DNA from: Stieleria magnilauensis
Lineage (GTDB): Bacteria > Planctomycetota > Planctomycetia > Pirellulales > Pirellulaceae
Length of the DNA stretch: 64,000 bases
Direction: 5' to 3'
Assembly: GCA_007753675.1 (NCBI GenBank)
Contig: CP036432.1
Coordinates: 9,240,233-9,304,232 of the forward strand
The translations under genes and the position numbers were made by a program. Shown in pieces: positions 36,100 through 44,996 of the stretch; the stretch's first letter is position 1; each line of letters begins with the position of its first letter. The notes beneath the pieces are model-generated. The model was given only the letters and a program-made list of their open reading frames with translations. It did not search any database and had not been told where the DNA came from.

Positions 36100-37575
36100 C
36101 TATCTCTTGTTTCGTCGCTTTTGACGCTTCAACTTGTCACGTTGCTTTCGCAACTTGGCGCGTTCGGCGTTTGACAATCGCTTGCCGGTGCCTTTTTTGA
36201 CACGCATACCGTCCAGGCTGCCATTGCCACTGGCCATCGCCCCCTGCAGCTGCTGCATCATCTTGGCCCGATCCATCATCGAGCCGCCGGCCATGCCCTG
36301 CATCAACGGTTTCATGACGTCGAACTGCTTGACCAACTGGCTGATCACCGGCGTTTGCACGCCGGCACCCTTGGCAATCCGCGTCCGACGCGAGGCGTCG
36401 ATGATCTTGGGATTCCGGCGTTCTTCCGCGGTCATGGCATTGATCGCGCCGATCGTCTGCCGAATGCCCCCGGCCGCCTCTTCGCTTTCCAAAGCTTCCT
36501 TGAACTGACCCATGCCGGGCATCAAGCCCATCATTCGGCCCATCAAGCCAGGCTTGCTGACTTTCTCCATCATGTTCTTAAAATCGTCCAACGTGAAGTC
36601 GCCAGAAGCCATTTTGGCCTCCAACTCCTCGCGTTCCTTCTCGTCGACGATCCGATGGGCTTCCGCGGCGGCGGCCACGATGTCGCCCATCTGCAGGATT
36701 CGGCCGGCCATCCCCTCGGGACGAAACGGCTCCAGTGCGTCAAAATGCTCGCCGGTTCCGATGAATTTGATCGGGACGCCGGTGACATGCTTGACCGACA
36801 ACAACGCCCCGCCGCGGGCGTCGCCGTCCAACTTGGTCATCACCACCCCGTCCAGCTCGAGCGATTTGTTGAACGCGTCGGCACTGTTGACGGCATCCTG
36901 GCCGGTCATCCCGTCGACCACCAGGTAAACCTGATCCGGGCCGACCTTTTTGTCGATCCGCTCCAATTCCGCCATCAACTCCTCGTCGATGGCCAACCGC
37001 CCGGCGGTGTCCAAAATCACGACCCGCGAACCGTCCGCTTCGGCCTTGGCGACGCCGTTCTTGCAGACTTGGACGGGATTTTTATTGTCCGGCTCGCTGT
37101 AGACCGGCACGCCCAATTGCTCGCCGATCACCTTCAACTGCTCGATCGCGGCCGGTCGCTGAAGGTCAGCGGCCACCAACGTCGGCTTGATCTTTTGCTC
37201 GATCAACAACTGCGCCAACTTGCCGCAGGTCGTCGTCTTTCCGCTCCCCTGCAGGCCGCACAACATGATGATCGTCGCACCATCTTTCTTCAGATGGATC
37301 GACGGATCGACCGGCCCCAATATCGAAACCAGCTCGTCGTGGACGATTCGTACCAGCTCTTGTTCCGGCCGCAGGCTCAGCAGCACCTTCTTACCGAGCG
37401 CCCGCTCGGTCACGTGCCCCATGAACTCCTGCACGACCGGATAACTGACATCCGCTTCCAACAGAGACCGCTGAACGATCTCCAACCCCTCGCGCATATT
37501 GCCCTCGGACAGCTTGCCTTTGCCGCGCAAGCTCTTAAATGCCGATTGCAATCCGTCTGAAAGGGAATCAAACAC
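36100..37575 (-). CDS. ffh: Signal recognition particle GTPase Ffh
   Basis: Targets nascent membrane proteins to FtsY. 491 aa from a GTG at 37575; MFDSLSDGLQSAFKSLRG is the expected Ffh start. G-domain motifs are CGLQGSGKTTTCGKLA near residue 110, LDTAGRLAIDEE near 190 and TKLDGDARGGA near 250. The Met-rich M domain runs from about residue 330 (MGRMMGLMPGMGQF, MKPLMQGMAGGSMM), and the tail is very basic (KLKRQKRRNKR). It is the first gene of the run. Confidence 0.97.
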   Translation of the reverse strand: MFDSLSDGLQSAFKSLRGKGKLSEGNMREGLEIVQRSLLEADVSYPVVQEFMGHVTERALGKKVLLSLRPEQELVRIVHDELVSILGPVDPSIHLKKDGATIIMLCGLQGSGKTTTCGKLAQLLIEQKIKPTLVAADLQRPAAIEQLKVIGEQLGVPVYSEPDNKNPVQVCKNGVAKAEADGSRVVILDTAGRLAIDEELMAELERIDKKVGPDQVYLVVDGMTGQDAVNSADAFNKSLELDGVVMTKLDGDARGGALLSVKHVTGVPIKFIGTGEHFDALEPFRPEGMAGRILQMGDIVAAAAEAHRIVDEKEREELEAKMASGDFTLDDFKNMMEKVSKPGLMGRMMGLMPGMGQFKEALESEEAAGGIRQTIGAINAMTAEERRNPKIIDASRRTRIAKGAGVQTPVISQLVKQFDVMKPLMQGMAGGSMMDRAKMMQQLQGAMASGNGSLDGMRVKKGTGKRLSNAERAKLRKQRDKLKRQKRRNKR

Positions 37576-37709
37576 GCTGAAACAGGAAAATTACGAGTGA
37601 AAAAAGCATCATGCACCCTCCGAAGCACCCAACGGGCGCACCGATAGCGGGCGCGGGAAAGCCCGGCAGTGTACGAGGGGCAGTGCCGTTTTGTAAATGG
37701 AGAAAGCCC

Positions 37710-40700
37710 CTACTTTGCCAGCGGTTTCTCCGGTTCGGCCAACCCGGTGACCGCCAACACCCACTCTAGTGGATCGGCCGAGTACACCAAACCGGTGTGA
37801 GTCAGCGAAAAAGTCTTCCTGCTCGCCGGATTCGGCAACCCCAACGCACTTTCCACCGTTACCGCACCATCACCCAACCCCTCAAACAGCTCCTCCGCCT
37901 TCATCAACGCCTCGACGCGGGCGGCATAGGCCGGGGAAACCGCCAACCGAGCCAGTTCACCGGGCAGGCTTGCCGCCAAACGCTCACGCCGCGACGCAGT
38001 CAGAAAGCTCTTCGTCCCCGCCGCCAAGTGGAAACGGATCCCCGCCGGCCGGGCCCGACGATGCAAGCGCACCAGGAATTCGCTCTGCGGATCCAACGCC
38101 TCGGCCGCCTCCCCGCGCCCATCGGCGATCGTGTTGAGCGCCCCCGGAGTCCCGGTGATCAGCCGAAACGCCACGTCAAACAGCTCCAGCTCGTCATGAA
38201 ACGCCGCCAGGGCCGATCCGCGAAACGGAGCCCCCAGCGTCACCACGTTGGGGACGATTCGCGACGGGAAATCAGGCTCGGTGACCGCCCACGTCGAGAC
38301 CAGACCGCCGAGCGAATGGGCCACCAGGTGGACGCGCACGCCAGGATGGTCCCGCCCGAATTCGACCAGCTGCTCGGCAAGCCGACTGCCGATCTCATCG
38401 GGAGGCCCGTCGTTGGGGTACTCAAACCGCATCGACACAATCTCACGCTCGGCCAACGCATCGGCCGCACGGTCAAACGTGGACTCGCTGCCCTCCAATC
38501 CGTGCACAAACACCACGACGTCGTCCGAATCGCCGACGTCCTCCCGTCCGATCAGCCGCGGCGGCGCCAATTGTTTCATCAGTTCCCACTTGGGCGTCTG
38601 CTTCAACTCGATCACCAACTCGCGGTCATTGAGCGTGAACTCGATCTTGCCGACCAGCTCCAAGGCAACCAACCCGATGCGATCTTGATTACCAAGCTCT
38701 CTCCACCGCGGAGCGTCACCGGCTCGTCCACCCAAGGCGCGGCGCAACTTGGTTTCGTCATAACGCCCGTCGACCAACGGCAATCGAATCGTGGTCGACG
38801 CCGGCTGGTCGGGTTGCGGGGTGGGCTGCTGGCAGGACGCCGCGCCGGGGATGACGGCCAGCACCAGGGCGGCAACCAGCGTCGCCGCAACACGGACACG
38901 ACGGATCCCCAACCGCGTCGACTGCATCCACAGCACAATCCACGACGCCACAAAACACAGCCCGGAGATCACCGCCAACGCGGCGGCCGATGCCCACTGG
39001 ACCGACCGCGCTCGCTCCGGCGGCTCAGTGGTCACCGCGAACGAACGCAACCACTGGTCACCGTAACGGGACAGCGTCGCATACGAAAAAAGAGACGTGG
39101 CCCACAGCGGTCGTTGTTCTTCCACCCAATCGTCCTCCCACTCGTCTTCCCAGTCCTCCTCCTCTTCATCGACGTCCGATTCAACCGGAAACACCGTCAA
39201 GTAATCATAGTCGGCCAGCGGCTCGTAGCCGTCGGGATCCGAAATCGCAAACGGCGCGCTAAACAAGATCTGAAACATCATCACGACCGGCAAGATCGCG
39301 GCGGCCACCAACGGCGCCCGCCCGGCCACCGCCGAGATCAGCAATCCGAGCATCGTCGCGGCGACCGACACGCCCAACAAACAGACGACGACCCCGGGCA
39401 GCTGCGTCACCCGCTCGTCCACAAAAAACGAACGCGCCAGCCAGCGGTCACGGATGACGTACAACAATCCCGCAAACACCAAGGTTTGCAAGGCCCCGGC
39501 AAGCGAAAGCACCACCGACTTGGCCGCCAACACTTGCCCCCAAGTCAAACCGTAGGAACGTTCGTAGTCATAAAGCTCTCGATCGCGGGTGATCGACAAA
39601 TGGCTGCCGCTGGCCGACATCCAAATCACCGACACCACCGCCAAAAACCCCAATCGGTTGATCGGTGCCATTTCGCCGTACAACCCATCGGCGACGTCCC
39701 GATCGGGATCCGTCGGCACGCTGATCGCGATCGCCACGGCAAACAAGACCGGAACCAACAGCATGCCGATCACGACGTGCGGGATGCGGATCGGTCCCAG
39801 TGAGAGACGCGACAATTTGGGCGAAGTCAGTTTTTGCCGTTCGCGGCGAAGCAGAATCGCCATCCGATTTGCAACGCGGTACAGCGCGGAAGGAACATCA
39901 TCGTCGTCGTCCGCCGATCCCGCTAGCTGCGCCGCGGGCGGCGCCCCGTCACCCGGATCTTCAACGGCACCTCCCTCCGGCGTCGGCCGCATCGTGATGA
40001 CGCGATCAAACGACTCCAGCACATGTCGGTGGTGGGTCACTGCGACAATAGTCGCCCCGCGGACAGCCAACGAGTGCAGCAGCGCAATCACCTCGCCGGC
40101 CGTTTCATGATCCAGTCCGCTGTCGGGCTCGTCCAGCACGATCACGCCGGCTCCGGACAACAGCGCGCCGGCGATTCGAAACCGTCGCAACTGTCCGCCG
40201 CTGAGTTCCGCCGGAAACTTGTCCTTGGCCGACGTCGGCAGCCCCACCGAATCGAGCGCCGCATCGATCTCAAACGGCAGCAGATCGCGTTGATAGAAAC
40301 CCGCGATCGCCTGCAACGCATCGCCGAGCCTTAAATCCTGGTGTACCAAATCACGCTGCGGCACAAAGAACACACGTCCGCCCGTTTCAACATCATCGGC
40401 CAATCCGCTGCCGTCGCGGATGGTTTCCAACAACGTCGACTTGCCGCAACCACTCGGCCCGACCAACGCCGTCATCTGGCCACGCGACAGGTGCAGCTTG
40501 GTCGCAGTCAAACGGCCTTCGACTTCCGCATCCACGGAGAGATCGAACCCGGCGATCGGCGTGACCGGTGTCAAAATGCGTTTGGTCTGGTTGAACTTCC
40601 ACGCCAGCGGACCGATTTGAACCACCGCGCCGTCGACCAACCGACACAGACGCGTTGATCGTCCATCGACGAACACTGCCGCCTGATCGTAACACAAATC

Positions 40701-41042
40701 GACCAGCCAGATCGCGTCGGAGTCGCCGGACAAGAACGCCACGTGACGCTCGTGCAGATCACGATGGCGAAACGCTTGGACATCAAATCCGTCCATCGCC
40801 CGATCGCCGCGACCAACGATCACTTTGTCATGATCGGCCAACCGAATCAACGCGCCCGCATTCTGAAATTCGATCGGTGGCCGAGTGGCGGTCGGACCAG
40901 TCTGTTTCGGCGCAACGTCCAACGCCCGAAAGGTGGCCATCGGGAACCCGCATCGCGAACAACTCCCCTGCCCTGCCCCGACGTTCTGCCCTGCCCCGGC
41001 GCTTGCATCACAATGCGGGCACGACTGCGAATCCTCCTCCAT
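37710..41042 (-). CDS. Fusion: zinc-ribbon, FHA-like, ABC ATPase, ABC-2 permease and alpha/beta hydrolase
   Basis: 1110 aa from the ATG at 41042 (a TTG lies 15 bp upstream). Residues about 8-35 hold two CxxC pairs (CPHC, CSRC) split by an AGAGQNVGAGQ insert. An FHA-like stretch follows (VIVGRGDRAMDG, RHRDLHERHVAFL, VVQIGPLAWKF). The ATPase has GPSGCGKST, LSGGQLRRFR and VIVLDEPDSGLD. About six membrane helices (residues 415-760) form an ABC-2 permease. After the last helix (LVAALVLAVIPGAASC) the C-terminal 340 residues are an alpha/beta hydrolase with VVVFVHGLEGSES and the nucleophile motif LVAHSLGGLVS; TLTHTGLVYS-like FSLTHTGLVYS may carry the His. The hydrolase should lie outside the cytoplasm. 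No frame break is visible. It stands alone between ffh and a secreted protein. Confidence 0.85.
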   Translation of the reverse strand: MEEDSQSCPHCDASAGAGQNVGAGQGSCSRCGFPMATFRALDVAPKQTGPTATRPPIEFQNAGALIRLADHDKVIVGRGDRAMDGFDVQAFRHRDLHERHVAFLSGDSDAIWLVDLCYDQAAVFVDGRSTRLCRLVDGAVVQIGPLAWKFNQTKRILTPVTPIAGFDLSVDAEVEGRLTATKLHLSRGQMTALVGPSGCGKSTLLETIRDGSGLADDVETGGRVFFVPQRDLVHQDLRLGDALQAIAGFYQRDLLPFEIDAALDSVGLPTSAKDKFPAELSGGQLRRFRIAGALLSGAGVIVLDEPDSGLDHETAGEVIALLHSLAVRGATIVAVTHHRHVLESFDRVITMRPTPEGGAVEDPGDGAPPAAQLAGSADDDDDVPSALYRVANRMAILLRRERQKLTSPKLSRLSLGPIRIPHVVIGMLLVPVLFAVAIAISVPTDPDRDVADGLYGEMAPINRLGFLAVVSVIWMSASGSHLSITRDRELYDYERSYGLTWGQVLAAKSVVLSLAGALQTLVFAGLLYVIRDRWLARSFFVDERVTQLPGVVVCLLGVSVAATMLGLLISAVAGRAPLVAAAILPVVMMFQILFSAPFAISDPDGYEPLADYDYLTVFPVESDVDEEEEDWEDEWEDDWVEEQRPLWATSLFSYATLSRYGDQWLRSFAVTTEPPERARSVQWASAAALAVISGLCFVASWIVLWMQSTRLGIRRVRVAATLVAALVLAVIPGAASCQQPTPQPDQPASTTIRLPLVDGRYDETKLRRALGGRAGDAPRWRELGNQDRIGLVALELVGKIEFTLNDRELVIELKQTPKWELMKQLAPPRLIGREDVGDSDDVVVFVHGLEGSESTFDRAADALAEREIVSMRFEYPNDGPPDEIGSRLAEQLVEFGRDHPGVRVHLVAHSLGGLVSTWAVTEPDFPSRIVPNVVTLGAPFRGSALAAFHDELELFDVAFRLITGTPGALNTIADGRGEAAEALDPQSEFLVRLHRRARPAGIRFHLAAGTKSFLTASRRERLAASLPGELARLAVSPAYAARVEALMKAEELFEGLGDGAVTVESALGLPNPASRKTFSLTHTGLVYSADPLEWVLAVTGLAEPEKPLAK

Positions 41043-41093
41043 TTTTTGACCACTCAATGTTTTGACCCACTTTCCCGCCCACTCATGTCCCGA

Positions 41094-42245
41094 TCACTGC
41101 CCCTTGGACAGCAATTTCGCCTCGTATCGAAAATCGGTCTTCACGTCACGTTGCCATTTGGTTCCGAACAACAAGTGGTTCTTGCTCCGAACGTTGGCCT
41201 GGATGTCACAGGTCCCACTGGCTTGCAACACCAGATAGTCATTCTTGCCGTAGAACACACGCCCCTGAATCCCCCGCACGCGGGCGTCATACTTTTTGGC
41301 GTTCTGGTCGAGCGACATCGTCAGTTCGCCGCGTTGAATCGCCAACTGACGGCAGGTCTGTCCGTCGTAGGTTTCATCACGCAGGTACTTGAGTTTCAGT
41401 GAACCGTCGGACTGGCCACCTTGCTGGTGCACCATCATGCCGCTGGCGTCTTTCGCATCGACGTCCCAAGTATCGCCGACGGGACGATCGACGTTTTCCA
41501 TCACGTAGTAATCCAGTAGCGGATCGGCGGCTTCGGCCCATCGCCGAATGTCATCGAGCTTGACGGTCACCGGGCCATCGGTTTGCCGGACGCGTGTCAC
41601 GCCCAGTCCATTGGACCAGACCACTTCAAACGTGCATCCGGAATACTGCGCGGGGTCCTCGACCAGTTGCGCTTCATCAATTTGCGTCAATCGCTCCACA
41701 TCAAATCCGCTGACTTCGGCCAACCGCGTCAACGCCCGCTCGTACCTCGGGTCGACCTTCCCGTAGGTGATCAGCAACTTGTAGGCGACGTCGGCCGGCG
41801 GCAGTGTCGTGCGTGTGATGTCGAGTAATTGCTCCAAGCCGATCTTGAGAATCGGAGAGGTTTCGCTAAAGTCGGCCACGCGCAACCGTTTCTCACTCGT
41901 GATCCGCTGCTGTGACGCTTCCAAAACATTGATCTCAAAGGTCACGTCGCCGAATTGGTTGGCCACCACACGAGTCTTGCTGGAATAGCGGTTCGTATAA
42001 ACCACATTCGTGCGGCCTTCGATGCCCCAGTTCTCATTGACCGCCAACCCGCGAATCCGCAGCACCTTCGACGCGGCCCACGACTTGCCGACCGGGTAAC
42101 GCCGCAACAATTCACGCGTGTCGATCTTCGCCCGCTTCGGCGCCGTCGACTTTTCCGATCCCAACGACAGCCAATCGCTCGGATCGATCGCCGACGATGA
42201 CGACGCCGCAGCAATGGCCATCAAGAAACAAAGCAGATAACGCAT
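41094..42245 (-). CDS. Secreted protein of unknown function
   Basis: 383 aa from the ATG at 42245 with signal peptide MRYLLCFLMAIAAASSSSA. The mature part is beta-rich (VVYTNRYSSKTRVVANQFGD, FDVERLTQIDEAQLV, LQASGTCDIQANVRSK) with few helices. No enzyme motif stands out. Its start is close to the end of a heptamer repeat, and its stop lies about 50 bp from the following fusion gene on the same strand, so the two may share a transcript. Confidence 0.7.
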   Translation of the reverse strand: MRYLLCFLMAIAAASSSSAIDPSDWLSLGSEKSTAPKRAKIDTRELLRRYPVGKSWAASKVLRIRGLAVNENWGIEGRTNVVYTNRYSSKTRVVANQFGDVTFEINVLEASQQRITSEKRLRVADFSETSPILKIGLEQLLDITRTTLPPADVAYKLLITYGKVDPRYERALTRLAEVSGFDVERLTQIDEAQLVEDPAQYSGCTFEVVWSNGLGVTRVRQTDGPVTVKLDDIRRWAEAADPLLDYYVMENVDRPVGDTWDVDAKDASGMMVHQQGGQSDGSLKLKYLRDETYDGQTCRQLAIQRGELTMSLDQNAKKYDARVRGIQGRVFYGKNDYLVLQASGTCDIQANVRSKNHLLFGTKWQRDVKTDFRYEAKLLSKGQ

Positions 42246-42557
42246 TCGTGTGGTCTCCAAGCGATTTCGAAATTTAAGCGGTGAGCGGGGGTTTCAGATT
42301 TCAGATTTCAGATTTGTCAGCGGAGCGATGGCCGTATCGACGGCGTGCGAACAGTCCGCACCGTTGAATGACACAAATCGATTTCAGACGCTTCCTCTAC
42401 ACGTCACTCCCATCATCCTGCCTTCCCATCATTCTGCCCCGTATCATTCTGCCCCCCTTCTCCCTGCCCCCCTTCTCCCTGCCCCCCTTCTCCCTGCCCC
42501 CATCGTTTTGCCTCCATCGTTTTGCCCCATCATTCTGCCCCCGATCTCCCTCCCCCA
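42246..42557. other. Intergenic region built from short tandem repeats
   Basis: 312 bp without a gene. Three TTTCAGA units lie at 42292-42312. Between 42411 and 42556 about ten C-rich units follow one another: CATCATTCTGCCCC-like, TTCTCCCTGCCCCC (three in a row at about 42458-42500) and ATCGTTTTGCC-like. The array runs directly into the TGA stop (42558-42560) of the pseudokinase gene. Confidence 0.85.
42411..42556. repeat. C-rich tandem array, CTGCCCC-ending units
   Basis: Roughly ten units of 11-16 bp ending CTGCCCC, CTGCC or TTGCC. Three adjacent CCCCTTCTCCCTGCC copies are near-identical, which points to recent expansion. The array abuts the stop codon of the upstream (minus-strand) gene. 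Confidence 0.85.
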
Positions 42558-44270
42558 TCACTCCAGTCCGAAGGGCAAATCATCCATCGGGTCCACCACT
42601 TTCCGTTTCTCCGCTTCAACCACCGCGACCGACGACGCATCGAGCTTCACCGGAGGCCCGAAACGGGCGTTGGTCGACAGCAGCACGGCGTAACCGCTTT
42701 CGCTGTTTTCCAATCTCAACCCCTTGGCCAACTGCCAGGCCAATAGCGGGCTGTCAAACGTGTGCTGGATCACCGTTCTGTCCCAATACGGGATCGAACT
42801 GTCTTGTTTCAGCCAATACGACAGCGTCTGGCCGGCATGGTAATCATCGATCTGCACGGCAATCGATGCATCACCGCCGTCGGTCGACTCCCAAGTCCAA
42901 TCCACCGATTCAGAATCCGATGGCGTTTCGAATCCGATGACGTGTGCCAGGAACGAATTTTCCTCCCCAACCTTGACCACGCGGGTCCTCAGATCGAAGG
43001 ACCGGAGTTCCAGTGCCTCGGCGAGCCATTGCCCCAGGAACTCTTTCACCAAACCCGACGGCATCAAATCATGCTGTGTCCTGATTTCCTCGATGCTGCG
43101 ATTGCTGCGTGCCCACTCGGTCCAGCGGGCATGGGCTCGACCGAGCGATGCGATCCGATCTTGAGCGTCTTGAACGGCATCATCATCCCAGGGCGTATCG
43201 ACGGCCCGTTGGATCAGTCGTCGCAGTGTTTCATCAATGGTGCGCCATTGTTTTTGACCGGGAAGTTGCTGTAGGCCGATCAATCGATCGCGCCACTGAC
43301 TGGGCTGGAAATCGACCGACGCATCGATCGCTTGTTCCAACGACCGGCCGGCAAACTCCGTCGTCCAACGCCCGCGATCATTGGGACGCACGACCGCCGG
43401 TTCGGGGACCGCGACGGCCACGGGCGGCGCGACCGTCTGTGGCGTGGCGTGTTCCACGGATTCGGCCCGGCGCTGCAACTCGTCGACCTGACTGGCCAAC
43501 ATCGCGATCTGTCGATCGTGCTGTGCATTCATGTTGCGATACAGCGTCGCGCCAACGGCGACCAGGGCCAACAACAAGACAGCAACGGAGACGAACGTCG
43601 AGGTGCGATGGCCGGCCGCGGGACGCGTCGTCAGTTTGCCGATCGTGGCGTCATCGACTTTGCCCGTCGCCCCTTCACGGATCAAGGCGATGGCGAGTTT
43701 GCGAGTTCGTCGATCACCCCGCGAGCGTTTCAGATTTTTGATCAGACTTTCGACGAACTTCCCGTCCTGGCGGCTGAGTTCCCAGATCTTGTGCACCGAC
43801 GCGGACGAGAGTGCGATTTCCGCCAAGACGATTCCCAGCGCGTACCAATCGTCGGCCGGTTGCGGCGGCTTGCCCGATTGAAGTCGCGCGGCGGTCCAGT
43901 ACATCGATTCGGGATCACCGTGATGGACGGCATCGATTTGCACCGCGCGTGACGGATCGATCCACAGCGTGGCGGCGGGCTCGGTTTCGGATCCGCGATT
44001 GTGAAACGCCGTCGACGTGATCCGCCCATAGCACAGCCCGGCCTCATGCAGCGTCTTGAGCGATCGGGCGACGTCGACCCAGGAATCGGCCAGGGACCGC
44101 AGTGCCGTTTGCGGCAGCCCATCGATCGGCAAGGGTTCGAATTGGCGAAACGCATGGACCGCGCGACCATCGTCGGTCTCAACCCCGGAGATCGGAAGCG
44201 AGCATCCGGGCAGCAGCTTGCCCGCGTCGAGCGTCGAGAATTCAGAACGATTGACGTCGTGGCGAATCAT
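42558..44270 (-). CDS. Membrane-anchored pseudokinase-like protein
   Basis: 570 aa. Residues 1-180 read like the C-lobe of a Ser/Thr kinase: LADSWVDVARSLKTLHEAGL (helix E), then ADDWYALGIVLAEIAL, the equivalent of 'DVYSLGVVLYEL'. The glycine loop, VAIK lysine, HRD and DFG motifs are not recognisable, so it is probably catalytically dead. A single helix (STFVSVAVLLLALVAVGATLY, about residues 225-245) separates it from a coiled coil (QIAMLASQVDELQRRAE) and a C-terminal domain of 300 residues with Trp-rich beta strands. Planctomycete genomes have many such relatives of STKs. Partners are unknown. Confidence 0.65.
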   Translation of the reverse strand: MIRHDVNRSEFSTLDAGKLLPGCSLPISGVETDDGRAVHAFRQFEPLPIDGLPQTALRSLADSWVDVARSLKTLHEAGLCYGRITSTAFHNRGSETEPAATLWIDPSRAVQIDAVHHGDPESMYWTAARLQSGKPPQPADDWYALGIVLAEIALSSASVHKIWELSRQDGKFVESLIKNLKRSRGDRRTRKLAIALIREGATGKVDDATIGKLTTRPAAGHRTSTFVSVAVLLLALVAVGATLYRNMNAQHDRQIAMLASQVDELQRRAESVEHATPQTVAPPVAVAVPEPAVVRPNDRGRWTTEFAGRSLEQAIDASVDFQPSQWRDRLIGLQQLPGQKQWRTIDETLRRLIQRAVDTPWDDDAVQDAQDRIASLGRAHARWTEWARSNRSIEEIRTQHDLMPSGLVKEFLGQWLAEALELRSFDLRTRVVKVGEENSFLAHVIGFETPSDSESVDWTWESTDGGDASIAVQIDDYHAGQTLSYWLKQDSSIPYWDRTVIQHTFDSPLLAWQLAKGLRLENSESGYAVLLSTNARFGPPVKLDASSVAVVEAEKRKVVDPMDDLPFGLE

Positions 44271-44368
44271 CTCGGCTCAGGCGTGAATACGGGTCAATCC
44301 GGGCACAGGGAACACCGCTCCCCCGGGGCGACGGAGCGATGCACAAAGGATAGCACGCCAGAAGCGAC

Positions 44369-44941
44369 CTAGCGGACATCAACCCAATCCATCCCCGCAG
44401 CCTCGGCGGCTTGGAATCCGAGCGGAGAATCCTCAAAAACGACACAGTTTTCCGGAGCGACCTCGATTCGCCGCGCCGCTTCCAGAAAAACATCCGGCTC
44501 GGGCTTGTGACGCTCGGTGTCTTCGGACGTGACGACGACGGGAAACCAGTCGTCGATTTGCAGGGCGACCAATTGTTTGACGACGATGACTCGGCCGCTG
44601 CCGCTAGCCACCGCCATCGGTTTTTTCCCCCGAAACGCCGCCGCGATCTGGCAAACGGCGTGCATCGGCTGGACCTGATCGATCAAACTCTGAAAATGCG
44701 TTTCTTTTTCCGCCGCGACCGCCTCGGCATCCACCTGCAGACCGCGTTCTTTGGCCAACAGGGCGACAATCTTGGCACTCGGCATCCCTCCCATCGAATA
44801 GAATCGGTCTTCCTTGAATTCCATCCCGTACCGCATCAACGTGTCGCGCCACGCCACATAATGCACCGGCATCGAATCGGCCAGCGTGCCGTCGCAGTCA
44901 AAGATCAAGCCTTCGTATCGTTCAAAATCGTTCGCGTCCAT
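44369..44941 (-). CDS. HAD-superfamily hydrolase, beta-phosphoglucomutase-like
   Basis: 190 aa from the ATG at 44941. Motif I is GLIFDCDGTLADSMPVHYVA (nucleophile Asp in DCDGT), motif II MAVASGSG and motif III KPEPDVFL with the metal-binding VVFEDSPLGFQAA. A small helical cap between motifs I and II makes it a subclass I enzyme like beta-phosphoglucomutase or 2-deoxyglucose-6-phosphatase. Substrate unknown. The start is 55 bp from the divergent GspE-like gene. A long upstream open stretch to 45145 is only the opposite strand of that gene. Confidence 0.9.
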   Translation of the reverse strand: MDANDFERYEGLIFDCDGTLADSMPVHYVAWRDTLMRYGMEFKEDRFYSMGGMPSAKIVALLAKERGLQVDAEAVAAEKETHFQSLIDQVQPMHAVCQIAAAFRGKKPMAVASGSGRVIVVKQLVALQIDDWFPVVVTSEDTERHKPEPDVFLEAARRIEVAPENCVVFEDSPLGFQAAEAAGMDWVDVR

Positions 44942-44996
44942 CGCCACAGAATCGCAGAAGACGCAGCGTTCCGGAACCCGACCCCCGCTTTTCTCC

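Noticed and set aside
37797-39803. 668-codon plus-strand open frame opposite the ABC-lipase fusion
   Set aside because: Very rich in Arg, Gln and His with no domain, a typical GC-rich antisense artefact, while the minus-strand frame has clear ATPase and hydrolase motifs.
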